From: CAZERD01 sp964515405
GTDB lineage: Bacteria; Campylobacterota_A; Desulfurellia; Desulfurellales; CAZERD01
Length of the DNA stretch: 5,188 nt
Reading direction: 5' to 3'
Assembly: GCA_964515405.1 (NCBI GenBank)
Contig: CAZERD010000069.1
Location: 1 to 5,188, forward strand
The notes beneath the pieces are model-generated. The model ran no database searches. It was given only the letters and a program-made list of their open reading frames with translations, and was not told where the DNA came from. This document shows positions 1 through 5,188 of this stretch, in pieces. How positions within the stretch are numbered: the stretch's first letter is position 1; the number at the start of each line of letters is the position of its first letter. The translations under genes and the position numbers were made by a program.

Positions 1-2
1 AG

Positions 3-377
3 TTTTACGATCTTGTTGTTTCTAGAGACAAGATTGTTGTGTACATAGACAAGGAGGGTGGCGTTACAGTAGGGGATTGTGAGGTTGTAAGCAGGGAGAT
101 CAGTTTGTTATTGGATGTTGATGAGCCGTTTGATCATTCTTATGTGCTTGAAGTTTCAAGTCCCGGTATAAATAGGGAACTTAAAAGGATTGGCCACTTT
201 GAAAAGGCTGTGGGTAAAAGATGTGCTGTCAACACATATGAGGAGGTTGGTGGGAGAAGAACTTTCAACGGGGTGCTGGCTAAAGTTAAAGGTAGTAGTG
301 TATTTATAGAAGACAAGAGAGGCACTGTTGAAATAGATATTGGTAACATAAAGAAAGCGAGAGTAAATGAGATTTAG
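3..377 (+). CDS. rimP: Ribosome maturation factor RimP, 5'-partial
   Basis: RimP binds the assembling 30S subunit and helps its maturation. The visible 124 codons cover most of the family's roughly 150 residues. The N-terminal domain shows VYIDKEGGVTVGDC, VSREIS and the hallmark LEVSSPGINREL. The C-terminal Sm-like/SH3-like barrel follows, with FNGVLAKVKG and a closing IKKARVNEI. The frame stays open from base 3 (FYDLVVSRDKIVVYID...) and those residues align with the family. The GTG at 39 is therefore an internal valine, not the start. About 25-30 N-terminal residues and the true start lie left of the window. The TAG stop at 375-377 runs into the nusA Shine-Dalgarno (TAGGAGG), and nusA begins 16 bases later. 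As the first gene seen in the usual rimP-nusA-infB operon, it supports a promoter upstream of the window. Identity is secure. Confidence 0.95.
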   Translation, partial: FYDLVVSRDKIVVYIDKEGGVTVGDCEVVSREISLLLDVDEPFDHSYVLEVSSPGINRELKRIGHFEKAVGKRCAVNTYEEVGGRRTFNGVLAKVKGSSVFIEDKRGTVEIDIGNIKKARVNEI

Positions 378-381
378 GAGG
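377..381 (+). promoter_or_regulatory. nusA Shine-Dalgarno, overlapping the rimP stop
   Basis: GGAGG begins on the last base of the rimP TAG and lies 12 bases before the nusA ATG at 394, a long spacing. A second weak purine run (AGGA, 389-392) sits too close to the ATG to work well alone. An ATG at 385-387 lies nearer the SD but is followed at once by TAG, so it cannot start a gene. Confidence 0.6.
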
Positions 382-393
382 AATATGTAGGAA

Positions 394-1440
394 ATGAGTG
401 AGATTTTTGAGATAGCGAATGTCATAGCAAAGGAACACAATATTCCCATAGATAAAGTGTTTGATGCTCTTGCAGAGTCCATAAAGCTTGCTATAGAGAG
501 GAAATACGGTGAGGATAGGGAAGTCCGAACGGTGGTTGATAAAGAAAGCCAAGTGTTTGATGTTATAATGAAGAAAAAAGTGGTTAGGCACGCTGAAGGT
601 GAGGATGAGATATCTCTTGATGATGCAAGAAAAATAAAAAAGTCTGTTAGAGTTGGTGATTATGTTGAGGATAAACTTGACCCTAAGAGCTTGGGTAGGA
701 TAGCTGTTTCCACAACAAAGACAACTATCTCAAGGCTTCTTAGTGAGGTGGAGAGACACTCGTCCTTTGAAGAGTACAGGGAGTATCTGGGGAAGATAAT
801 AAGTGGGGAGATATGGAGTGTGGGGTTGTATGGGGACGTTATAGTCGATTTTAAGAATGCTATAGGTGTTTTACCCCGTAAGGAGCAGGAGCCAAATGGT
901 AGATACGTCGTTGGTGAGATATTGAAGGCGTATGTGCTGGACGTGATTGAAGAGCCTCGTGGGGTGAAGCTGATTTTGTCGAGGACACACCCAGGATTTG
1001 TCAAGGAATTGTTTAAGAAAGAAGTACCTGAGGTAAAAAATGGGAGCGTTGAGATAAAGGCCGTTGCCAGGGAGCCTTCAAAGAGAACAAAGGTTGCTGT
1101 GTACTCTAATGACATAAAAATAGATCCCATAGGTACGTGTGTTGGATCCAAGGGTGTAAGGATAGCTAGTATAGTTAAGGAGCTGGGTGATGAAAAAGTG
1201 GATGTAATAAAGTGGAGTTCAGATCCTTCGATATACATAAGGAATGCTATATCCCCTGCTAAGGCGCTGAGTGTGGAGATAGATGAAGAAAACCGTCGGG
1301 CTAGGGTTTATGTGGACGATGATGACCTTTCGGTGGCTATAGGTAAGGGAGGAGTGAATGTTAAGCTTGTTGCTAAGCTCACGGAGTATAACATAGATGT
1401 TATAAAGCTCTCTGAAAAGGGGGAAGAGGCGTCTGAGTAA
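394..1440 (+). CDS. nusA: Transcription termination/antitermination factor NusA, short form
   Basis: NusA binds RNA polymerase and nascent RNA and modulates pausing, intrinsic termination and antitermination of rRNA operons. Its 348 residues show the full core. The N-terminal polymerase-binding domain covers about 1-130 (IKLAIERKYG, VGDYVEDKLDPKSLGRIAV). The S1 domain is about 134-198 (IISGEIWSVG, GVLPRKEQEPNGRY, LILSRTHPGFVKELF). KH1 is about 200-275, with EVPEV, VEIKAVAREPSKRTKVAV and the GSKG loop at 251-254 after DPIGTCV. KH2 is about 280-345, with NAISPAK and AIGKGGVNVKLVAKLT (GKGG loop at 317-320). The protein stops just after KH2. The acidic C-terminal repeats of E. coli NusA (495 residues) are absent, as in Gram-positive and Thermotoga-type NusA, so this is a normal short form and not a truncation. 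The chosen ATG gives the expected MSEIFEIA-type N-terminus. It is preceded by rimP and followed 20 bases later by infB. Confidence 0.97.
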   Translation: MSEIFEIANVIAKEHNIPIDKVFDALAESIKLAIERKYGEDREVRTVVDKESQVFDVIMKKKVVRHAEGEDEISLDDARKIKKSVRVGDYVEDKLDPKSLGRIAVSTTKTTISRLLSEVERHSSFEEYREYLGKIISGEIWSVGLYGDVIVDFKNAIGVLPRKEQEPNGRYVVGEILKAYVLDVIEEPRGVKLILSRTHPGFVKELFKKEVPEVKNGSVEIKAVAREPSKRTKVAVYSNDIKIDPIGTCVGSKGVRIASIVKELGDEKVDVIKWSSDPSIYIRNAISPAKALSVEIDEENRRARVYVDDDDLSVAIGKGGVNVKLVAKLTEYNIDVIKLSEKGEEASE

Positions 1441-1450
1441 TCGTCGAGAG

Positions 1451-1458
1451 GGGAGGTG
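1451..1458 (+). promoter_or_regulatory. infB Shine-Dalgarno
   Basis: GGGAGGTG two bases before the ATG at 1461 (GGAGG core 1452-1456, four bases from the start) is a near-perfect anti-SD complement. It is the strongest ribosome-binding site in the window and fits the high demand for IF-2. It supports ATG 1461 as the start, which also gives the correct IF2N N-terminus. Confidence 0.75.
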
Positions 1459-1460
1459 CA

Positions 1461-3581
1461 ATGAGTAAGTTGAGAGTTTACGAGATAGCGAGGAAGGTGA
1501 ACGCCAAGAGTAGTGTGGTGATAAAGAAGTTGAACGATATGGGTTATAAGGTGTCAAGCAACTTCAGTGCTCTTGAGGAAGATGAAGCCAGTAAATTTAT
1601 AGATGAATGGAACAAGAGCAGAAAGGAAAAGAAGGCAAGAAAAAAGGCCAAACCGCCCAAAGAGGAGATCAAAGAAGCGGTTGAAGGTAGGAGAGAAGAA
1701 GAGAAGAAGCCTCCCCACAAAAGAAGATTGAAAAGGGAAGAGTTTATAGAATCTGTTAAACCACAAATGTTGAAAGGTAGAAAAAAGCACAGAAAGCATG
1801 ACAAGAAGCGTAAAGAGGAAGAAACAGGGGAAAGTAACGTAATAAAGGTATCAGACGCTACAACCGTCTTTGAATTTGCTTCAAAGGTGGGAGTGGAACT
1901 GAGTGATGTTATGTCCAAAATGTTTGAGCTTGGTGTTATGGCAACGAAGAATGATATAATAGGTTTTGATATGGCTTCAGTTATAGCTGAGGAGTATGGC
2001 TTTGAAGTTGAGAGGGAGGAAGAAGAATCTGTAGCCGAGGAGCTCCTTGATATAGGGGATAAGCCTGAAGATTTAAAAGAAAGGCCGCCTATAGTTACTG
2101 TGATGGGGCACGTTGACCACGGTAAGACATCCATACTTGATGCTATAAAGAAGACAAATATAGCTGACAAAGAGGCTGGAGGTATCACCCAGCACATAGG
2201 TGCTTACTCTGTAAGGGTTGGGGGTAAATATATAACCTTTGTAGACACTCCTGGCCATGAAGCTTTTGCTGAAATGAGGGCGCGGGGTGCACAAGTTACG
2301 GATATAGTGGTACTTGTTGTTGCAGCGGATGATGGAGTTATGCCTCAAACGGTTGAGGCTATAAACCACGCTAAAGCTGCTGGTGTGGCTATTATAGTTG
2401 CTATAAACAAGATAGATAAGCCGAATGCTAAACCTGAAATTGTTAAAAAGGAACTTTCTGAATATGGAATCATCCCCGAGGAATGGGGAGGGAATAATAT
2501 ATTTGTAGAGGTTAGCGCTAAAAAACGTTTGGGATTGGATGATTTGCTTGATGCTGTTCTGCTCACCGCTGAGGTTATGGAATTGAAAGCAAACCCGAAT
2601 AAAAGAGCCAAAGGTGTTGTGTTGGAAGCTAAGTTGGATAAGCAAAGGGGACCTGTTGCCAGTGTTATTGTTAAGGAAGGCACTTTGAGGATAGGGGATC
2701 CGTTTATTGTAGGGATGCATTGCGGCAAGGTTAAAGCTATGGTTAATTATGTGGGGAAGAGAATCAAAGAATTGCCTCCTTCTTTTGTGGCTGAGGTATT
2801 GGGTCTTCATGGTGTGCCTGAGGCGGGGGACACTCTCATAGTAGTTAAGGATGAGCAAACGGCTAGGGAGATAGCCAAACAGAGACAAAGTGAAGCAAAA
2901 GCTGTGAGCATTAGGAAGAAAACGCTAAATCTTGAGAATTTGTTTGAGCAGATTAAGGGTGGAGAGGTAAAGGAACTTCCTATCGTATTGAAGACGGATG
3001 TTTATGGTTCCATTGAGGCTATAAAAAGCGCGCTGGAAAAGCTTTCTACGGATGAGGTGAGTGTAAATATAGTGCATTTCGGTGTGGGTGCTGTTTCACG
3101 TTCAGATGTCAACCTTGCTTCTGCTTCAAATGCCATTATAATAGGTTTCAACGTTAGACCAACTTCTGAAGCTTCAAAGCTCGCCAGCGATTTTAAGGTT
3201 GATATAAGAATATACAGCGTAATCTACGATATTATAGATGATGTGAAAAAATCAATGGCTGGATTATTGACGCCGGAGGAAAGGGAGGAGGTGCTTGGAG
3301 TGGCTGAGGTAAGGGATACGTTCCATGTTCCTAAGGTTGGGACTGTTGCCGGTTGTTATGTTGTGCAGGGTAGGATAGCAAGGAATGCGAGTGTTCGTGT
3401 AATAAGAGATAATGTTGTTATATATACGGGTAAGATTTCTTCCCTTAAAAGATTTAAAGAGGATGTTACTGAGGTTCAACAGGGCTATGAGTGTGGGGTT
3501 GGTATAGATGGGTTTAATGATGTGAGGATCGGTGACAATCTGGAAGTATTTATGGTGAAGAAGGTGCAAAGAGAACTTTAA
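1461..3581 (+). CDS. infB: Translation initiation factor IF-2
   Basis: IF-2 is the GTPase that places fMet-tRNA on the 30S subunit and promotes 50S joining. Its 706 residues are full length. An N-terminal IF2N module (about 2-48, LRVYEIARKVNAKSS) is followed by a very Lys/Arg/Glu-rich linker (about 51-125) and a second IF2N module (about 127-185, SDATTVFEFASKVGVELSDV). The G domain (about 208-372) has G1 GHVDHGKT 216-223, G2 GGITQHIG 240-247, G3 DTPGH 262-266 with catalytic His266, G4 NKID 316-319 and G5 SAK 352-354. Domain II is about 380-475 (GVPEAGDT). Domain III is about 490-605 (VLKTDVYGSIEAI, GAVSRSDVNLASASNAIIIGFNVRP). The C-terminal C2 domain carries the fMet-recognition positions known from Bacillus stearothermophilus IF-2: Cys632, the KRFK run 663-666 (KRYK there) and ECG 677-679, at matching spacing. 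No key residue is missing. The TAA stop shares base 3581 with the next ATG. Confidence 0.99.
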   Translation: MSKLRVYEIARKVNAKSSVVIKKLNDMGYKVSSNFSALEEDEASKFIDEWNKSRKEKKARKKAKPPKEEIKEAVEGRREEEKKPPHKRRLKREEFIESVKPQMLKGRKKHRKHDKKRKEEETGESNVIKVSDATTVFEFASKVGVELSDVMSKMFELGVMATKNDIIGFDMASVIAEEYGFEVEREEEESVAEELLDIGDKPEDLKERPPIVTVMGHVDHGKTSILDAIKKTNIADKEAGGITQHIGAYSVRVGGKYITFVDTPGHEAFAEMRARGAQVTDIVVLVVAADDGVMPQTVEAINHAKAAGVAIIVAINKIDKPNAKPEIVKKELSEYGIIPEEWGGNNIFVEVSAKKRLGLDDLLDAVLLTAEVMELKANPNKRAKGVVLEAKLDKQRGPVASVIVKEGTLRIGDPFIVGMHCGKVKAMVNYVGKRIKELPPSFVAEVLGLHGVPEAGDTLIVVKDEQTAREIAKQRQSEAKAVSIRKKTLNLENLFEQIKGGEVKELPIVLKTDVYGSIEAIKSALEKLSTDEVSVNIVHFGVGAVSRSDVNLASASNAIIIGFNVRPTSEASKLASDFKVDIRIYSVIYDIIDDVKKSMAGLLTPEEREEVLGVAEVRDTFHVPKVGTVAGCYVVQGRIARNASVRVIRDNVVIYTGKISSLKRFKEDVTEVQQGYECGVGIDGFNDVRIGDNLEVFMVKKVQREL

Positions 3582-3862
3582 TGCCTATTGGCGGTCTCTT
3601 TATAGGGGCTCGTATTGAAAGTTCTTTCTCGCTAAAGGATAAGAGGAAAGTGGTGAGTAGTATAAAGGACAGGGTGAGGCGGAGGTTTAATGTTTCTATC
3701 TCGGAGATGGGTGACAATGAGATTGTGAATTTTGTAAGGCTTGCCGTATGTTGTGTTGGAAACTCGTATGGTTTGGTTGACAGGACGCTTGATAGTGTTT
3801 TGAGGTTTATAGAATCGCATTACGATGTTGAAATTGTTGAAATTGAGAGGTTAAGGATATGA
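3581..3862 (+). CDS. DUF503 (YlxP-like) family protein
   Basis: This small 93-residue protein belongs to the DUF503/YlxP family. The N-terminal half shows the family pattern: a short beta strand (GGLFIGARIE), then FSLKDKRKVVSSIKDRVRRRFNVSISEMGDNE, then a core VRLAVCCVGNSYGLVDRTLDSVLRFIE. Length and ferredoxin-like alternation fit the family (about 90-100 residues). The molecular role is not firmly established. Its constant place between infB and rbfA in several phyla suggests a link to ribosome biogenesis or initiation, which is inference. The start ATG overlaps the infB stop by one base (TAATG). The nearest purine-rich site, AAGGTG at 3561-3566, lies 14 bases upstream, so translation probably depends on coupling to infB. 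Its own stop overlaps the rbfA start (ATGA). Confidence 0.9.
   Translation: MPIGGLFIGARIESSFSLKDKRKVVSSIKDRVRRRFNVSISEMGDNEIVNFVRLAVCCVGNSYGLVDRTLDSVLRFIESHYDVEIVEIERLRI
3845..3850 (+). promoter_or_regulatory. rbfA Shine-Dalgarno inside the DUF503 gene
   Basis: GAGAGG lies eight bases before the rbfA ATG at 3859, inside the final codons of the DUF503 gene. A second purine run, AAGGA at 3853-3857, is only one base from the ATG. Together with the ATGA start/stop overlap this supports 3859 as the start and a termination-reinitiation mode. Confidence 0.5.
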
Positions 3863-4221
3863 GGAGAAATTCGACTGCTATTAGGGTAGGTAGGGTTGCC
3901 AGTCAGATACGCAAAGAGGTAAGTCATATAGTTGAGTTTGAGGCGAGGGACGAGCTTTTAAAAGGAGTTATAGTAATAGATGTTGAAGTTAGCGCTGATT
4001 TGAGGCATAGTAGGATCTACGTGAACCATATGGATGGTTCGTCTGTGAGGGGTGAACTTATGGAGAGACTAGATAGAGCCACTGGATTCATTAGGTTTCA
4101 GCTTTCTAGGAGAATGAGGTTGAGAAGAATGCCTGATATAAGATTCATATACGATGATACACAGGATAGGGGATTTAGAGTAGATGCTATACTTAAGGAA
4201 ATAAGCGATGGGAAGGAATGA
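3859..4221 (+). CDS. rbfA: 30S ribosome-binding factor RbfA
   Basis: RbfA is a cold-shock-associated assembly factor that binds the immature 30S subunit near helix 1 and helps 16S 5'-end processing. Its 120 residues match the family's usual length. The conserved elements appear in order: RVASQIRKEVSHIV (N-terminal helix), DVEVSADLRHSRIYV (KH-like beta strands), ATGFIRFQLSRRMRLRRMPDIRFIYDD, and a closing DRGFRVDAIL. The fold is a single type II KH-like domain. The start ATG overlaps the upstream TGA by four bases (ATGA), and the end overlaps the next gene by 14 bases. There are no odd features, and partnership with RimP and IF-2 in the same transcript is typical. Confidence 0.97.
   Translation: MRRNSTAIRVGRVASQIRKEVSHIVEFEARDELLKGVIVIDVEVSADLRHSRIYVNHMDGSSVRGELMERLDRATGFIRFQLSRRMRLRRMPDIRFIYDDTQDRGFRVDAILKEISDGKE
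4195..4200 (+). promoter_or_regulatory. Shine-Dalgarno of the nrnA-like gene inside rbfA
   Basis: AAGGAA lies seven bases before the ATG at 4208, ideal spacing. It selects 4208 as the start even though this overlaps rbfA by 14 bases. The other nearby ATG (4218) is out of frame and is followed by TAG after one codon. Confidence 0.7.
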
Positions 4222-5167
4222 TATAGTCGCCAGACAAGTGGGAGAGATATTCAGAAGGTTCGGTAGATTTGCTGTTATTTCTCATAAGAATCCTGACGGT
4301 GATGCTATTGGTTCTTCCCTTGCGGTATATCTTGTGCTTAAGAAGATGGGTAAGGATGTGATTGTGGTTAATCCAAATGCTCCAGATTCTCTTCCAGAAA
4401 ACTATTCTTTCTTACCGGGATATGGAGATATTGGATCCATAGGTATGGTTGATGATGGTGTAGAGGTGATTGTTAGTGTGGATGTGGCCGAATTCAGTAG
4501 ATGTGGTTTGAGCCAAGAGCAGGCAGAGAATAAAGTTATTGTCAATATAGATCACCATGATACAAACCCGTGTTTTGGGACCACAAACCTCGTTGATTCT
4601 GGTGCTGGTTCTGTAGGGTGTATTTTGTTTGATATATTTAAAAGCCAAGGCTTTCCAATTGATAGAGATGTAGCTGTATGTTTGTATACCAGCATACTTA
4701 CTGACACCGGATCGTTTAGATATTCCTCAACAACGCCAGAAACGCTTAGGGTATCCGCCGAACTTTTGGAATATGGTGTAGACCCTTGGTTTGTTGCTTA
4801 TAATGTATATGAAACTAAGAGTTTTTCGTCAGTAAGATTGTTGAGCCTTGCTTTGAGCACATTAGAATTGTTTCATGGGGGTCTTGTATGCTTTATGTAT
4901 ATAACGAAAGAGATGTTTGAACAGACGGGGACCACTCCCCGGGATACGGAGGGATTTGTTAATTTTGCCCGTGGTATAAGGGGTGTGGAGGTTGGTGTAC
5001 TGCTTAGGGAAGATGAGCCTGAGCATTTCAAGGTAAGCATGAGGTCTAAGGGAGGCATTGATGTAAGTAGGGTTGCTCTTGAATTTGGTGGTGGGGTGTA
5101 TGTGGGTAGATACAGGGTGGTGGGATGTATGTTGGTAGATACAGGGTGGTGGGGTGTATGTGGGTAG
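4208..5167 (+). CDS. nrnA: DHH/DHHA1 phosphoesterase, NrnA (nanoRNase/pAp phosphatase)-like, abnormal C-terminus
   Basis: NrnA-type enzymes degrade 2-5 nt RNAs and dephosphorylate pAp with Mn2+ at a DHH site. The DHH domain (about 1-190) carries SHKNPDGDAIGSSLA (His26, Asp30, Asp32), VDVAEFSRCG (Asp92), the signature IDHHDTN (DHH 115-117) and TDTGSFRYSSTTPETL (Asp166). These are all the expected metal ligands. The DHHA1 domain follows with DTEGFVNFARGIRGVEVGVLLRE and FKVSMRSKGGIDVSRVALEFGGG. Recognisable homology ends at Gly296. The substrate-binding GGGH..AAG motif should be completed there, but residue 297 is Val. The last 23 residues are read from a 29-bp tandem repeat starting at codon 294 (base 5087), passing through all three frames to a TAG. 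The 319-residue length resembles a normal NrnA only by coincidence. Identity is secure. Whether the C-terminus is real, frameshifted or misassembled is open. Confidence 0.88.
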   Translation: MGRNDIVARQVGEIFRRFGRFAVISHKNPDGDAIGSSLAVYLVLKKMGKDVIVVNPNAPDSLPENYSFLPGYGDIGSIGMVDDGVEVIVSVDVAEFSRCGLSQEQAENKVIVNIDHHDTNPCFGTTNLVDSGAGSVGCILFDIFKSQGFPIDRDVAVCLYTSILTDTGSFRYSSTTPETLRVSAELLEYGVDPWFVAYNVYETKSFSSVRLLSLALSTLELFHGGLVCFMYITKEMFEQTGTTPRDTEGFVNFARGIRGVEVGVLLREDEPEHFKVSMRSKGGIDVSRVALEFGGGVYVGRYRVVGCMLVDTGWWGVCG

Positions 5168-5188
5168 ATACAGGGTGGTGGGGTGTAT
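5087..5188 (+). repeat. 29-bp direct tandem repeat, about 3.5 copies, running to the window end
   Basis: The period is exactly 29 bases: copies at 5087-5115, 5116-5144 and 5145-5173, and a 15-base partial copy at 5174-5188. Each unit opens with GGTGGTGGGGTGTAT and closes with GTGGGTAGATACAG. Copies 1 and 3 are identical and the partial copy matches them fully. Copy 2 differs at two bases: A at 5125 and T at 5133, where the others have G. Each unit contains a 5-bp inverted repeat, TGTAT/ATACA, around an 8-base loop (first copy: 5097-5101 and 5110-5114). There are no unique spacers, so it is not CRISPR. The array is still running when the window ends, so its true length is unknown. Confidence 0.97.

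Noticed and set aside
39..41. GTG as the start of a 112-residue rimP
   Set aside because: The frame is open upstream to base 3 and the upstream residues FYDLVVSRDKIV match the RimP N-terminal domain, so GTG encodes an internal Val of a gene cut by the window edge.
660..1238. Minus-strand open frame (192 codons) opposite nusA
   Set aside because: It is a shadow of the conserved NusA S1 and KH1 coding sequence, with no independent evidence.
1441..1460. Terminator or promoter between nusA and infB
   Set aside because: The 20-base gap holds only a strong Shine-Dalgarno. There is no stem-loop with a T-run and no -35/-10 pair.
1544..2197. Minus-strand open frame (217 codons) rich in Ser, Leu and Phe, resembling a membrane protein
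   Set aside because: The composition is the complement of the purine-rich, Lys/Glu-coding IF-2 linker and adjoining G domain. There is no supporting start context or homology.
2073..2888. Long minus-strand open frame (271 codons) opposite infB
   Set aside because: It lies wholly antisense to the conserved IF-2 G domain and domain II, has no recognisable motif, and is explained by codon bias of the plus strand.
5087..5188. CRISPR array
   Set aside because: The repeats are contiguous with a 29-base period and no unique spacers, and the array lies inside a coding frame.

Overview
The window is one uninterrupted plus-strand stretch of a bacterial translation/transcription housekeeping operon. 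In order it holds rimP (5'-truncated by the window edge), nusA, infB, a DUF503/YlxP-family gene, rbfA, and a DHH/DHHA1 phosphoesterase of the NrnA type. Apart from its 3' end, the window is ordinary core genome. I found no RNA gene, mobile element, CRISPR array, internal promoter or terminator.

Organism: a bacterium, not an archaeon, because it has bacterial NusA with S1-KH-KH, IF-2 with bacterial IF2N modules, RimP and RbfA. Arg codons are mostly AGG/AGA and Ile codons mostly ATA, with moderate-to-low GC. That codon style is common in thermophilic or deep-branching lineages. The order infB-DUF503-rbfA-DHH phosphoesterase is familiar from Firmicutes and from Deltaproteobacteria and related phyla. 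NusA ends right after KH2, without the extra C-terminal repeats of E. coli NusA, and the ylxR/ylxQ genes often found between nusA and infB are absent. I cannot name the phylum with confidence.

Layout: rimP runs off the left edge and ends at 377. Then come nusA 394-1440, infB 1461-3581, DUF503 3581-3862, rbfA 3859-4221 and nrnA-like 4208-5167. The only gaps are 16 and 20 bases. The last three junctions overlap by 1, 4 and 14 bases, which points to translational coupling on one mRNA. No stretch longer than 300 bases lacks a gene.

How the genes work together: RimP and RbfA mature the 30S subunit, IF-2 places initiator tRNA and joins subunits, NusA tunes RNA polymerase pausing, termination and antitermination, and an NrnA-type enzyme would degrade the 2-5 nt RNA left by mRNA decay. 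In many genomes truB, rpsO and pnp follow. Here the window stops first.

The one striking feature is at the right end. From 5087 to the last base the sequence is an exact-period 29-bp direct tandem repeat (about 3.5 copies). It begins inside the conserved FGGG motif of the DHHA1 domain and displaces the expected GGGH..AAG signature and the native C-terminus. It is either a real minisatellite inside a housekeeping gene or an assembly artefact at a contig end. The sequence alone cannot decide between these.
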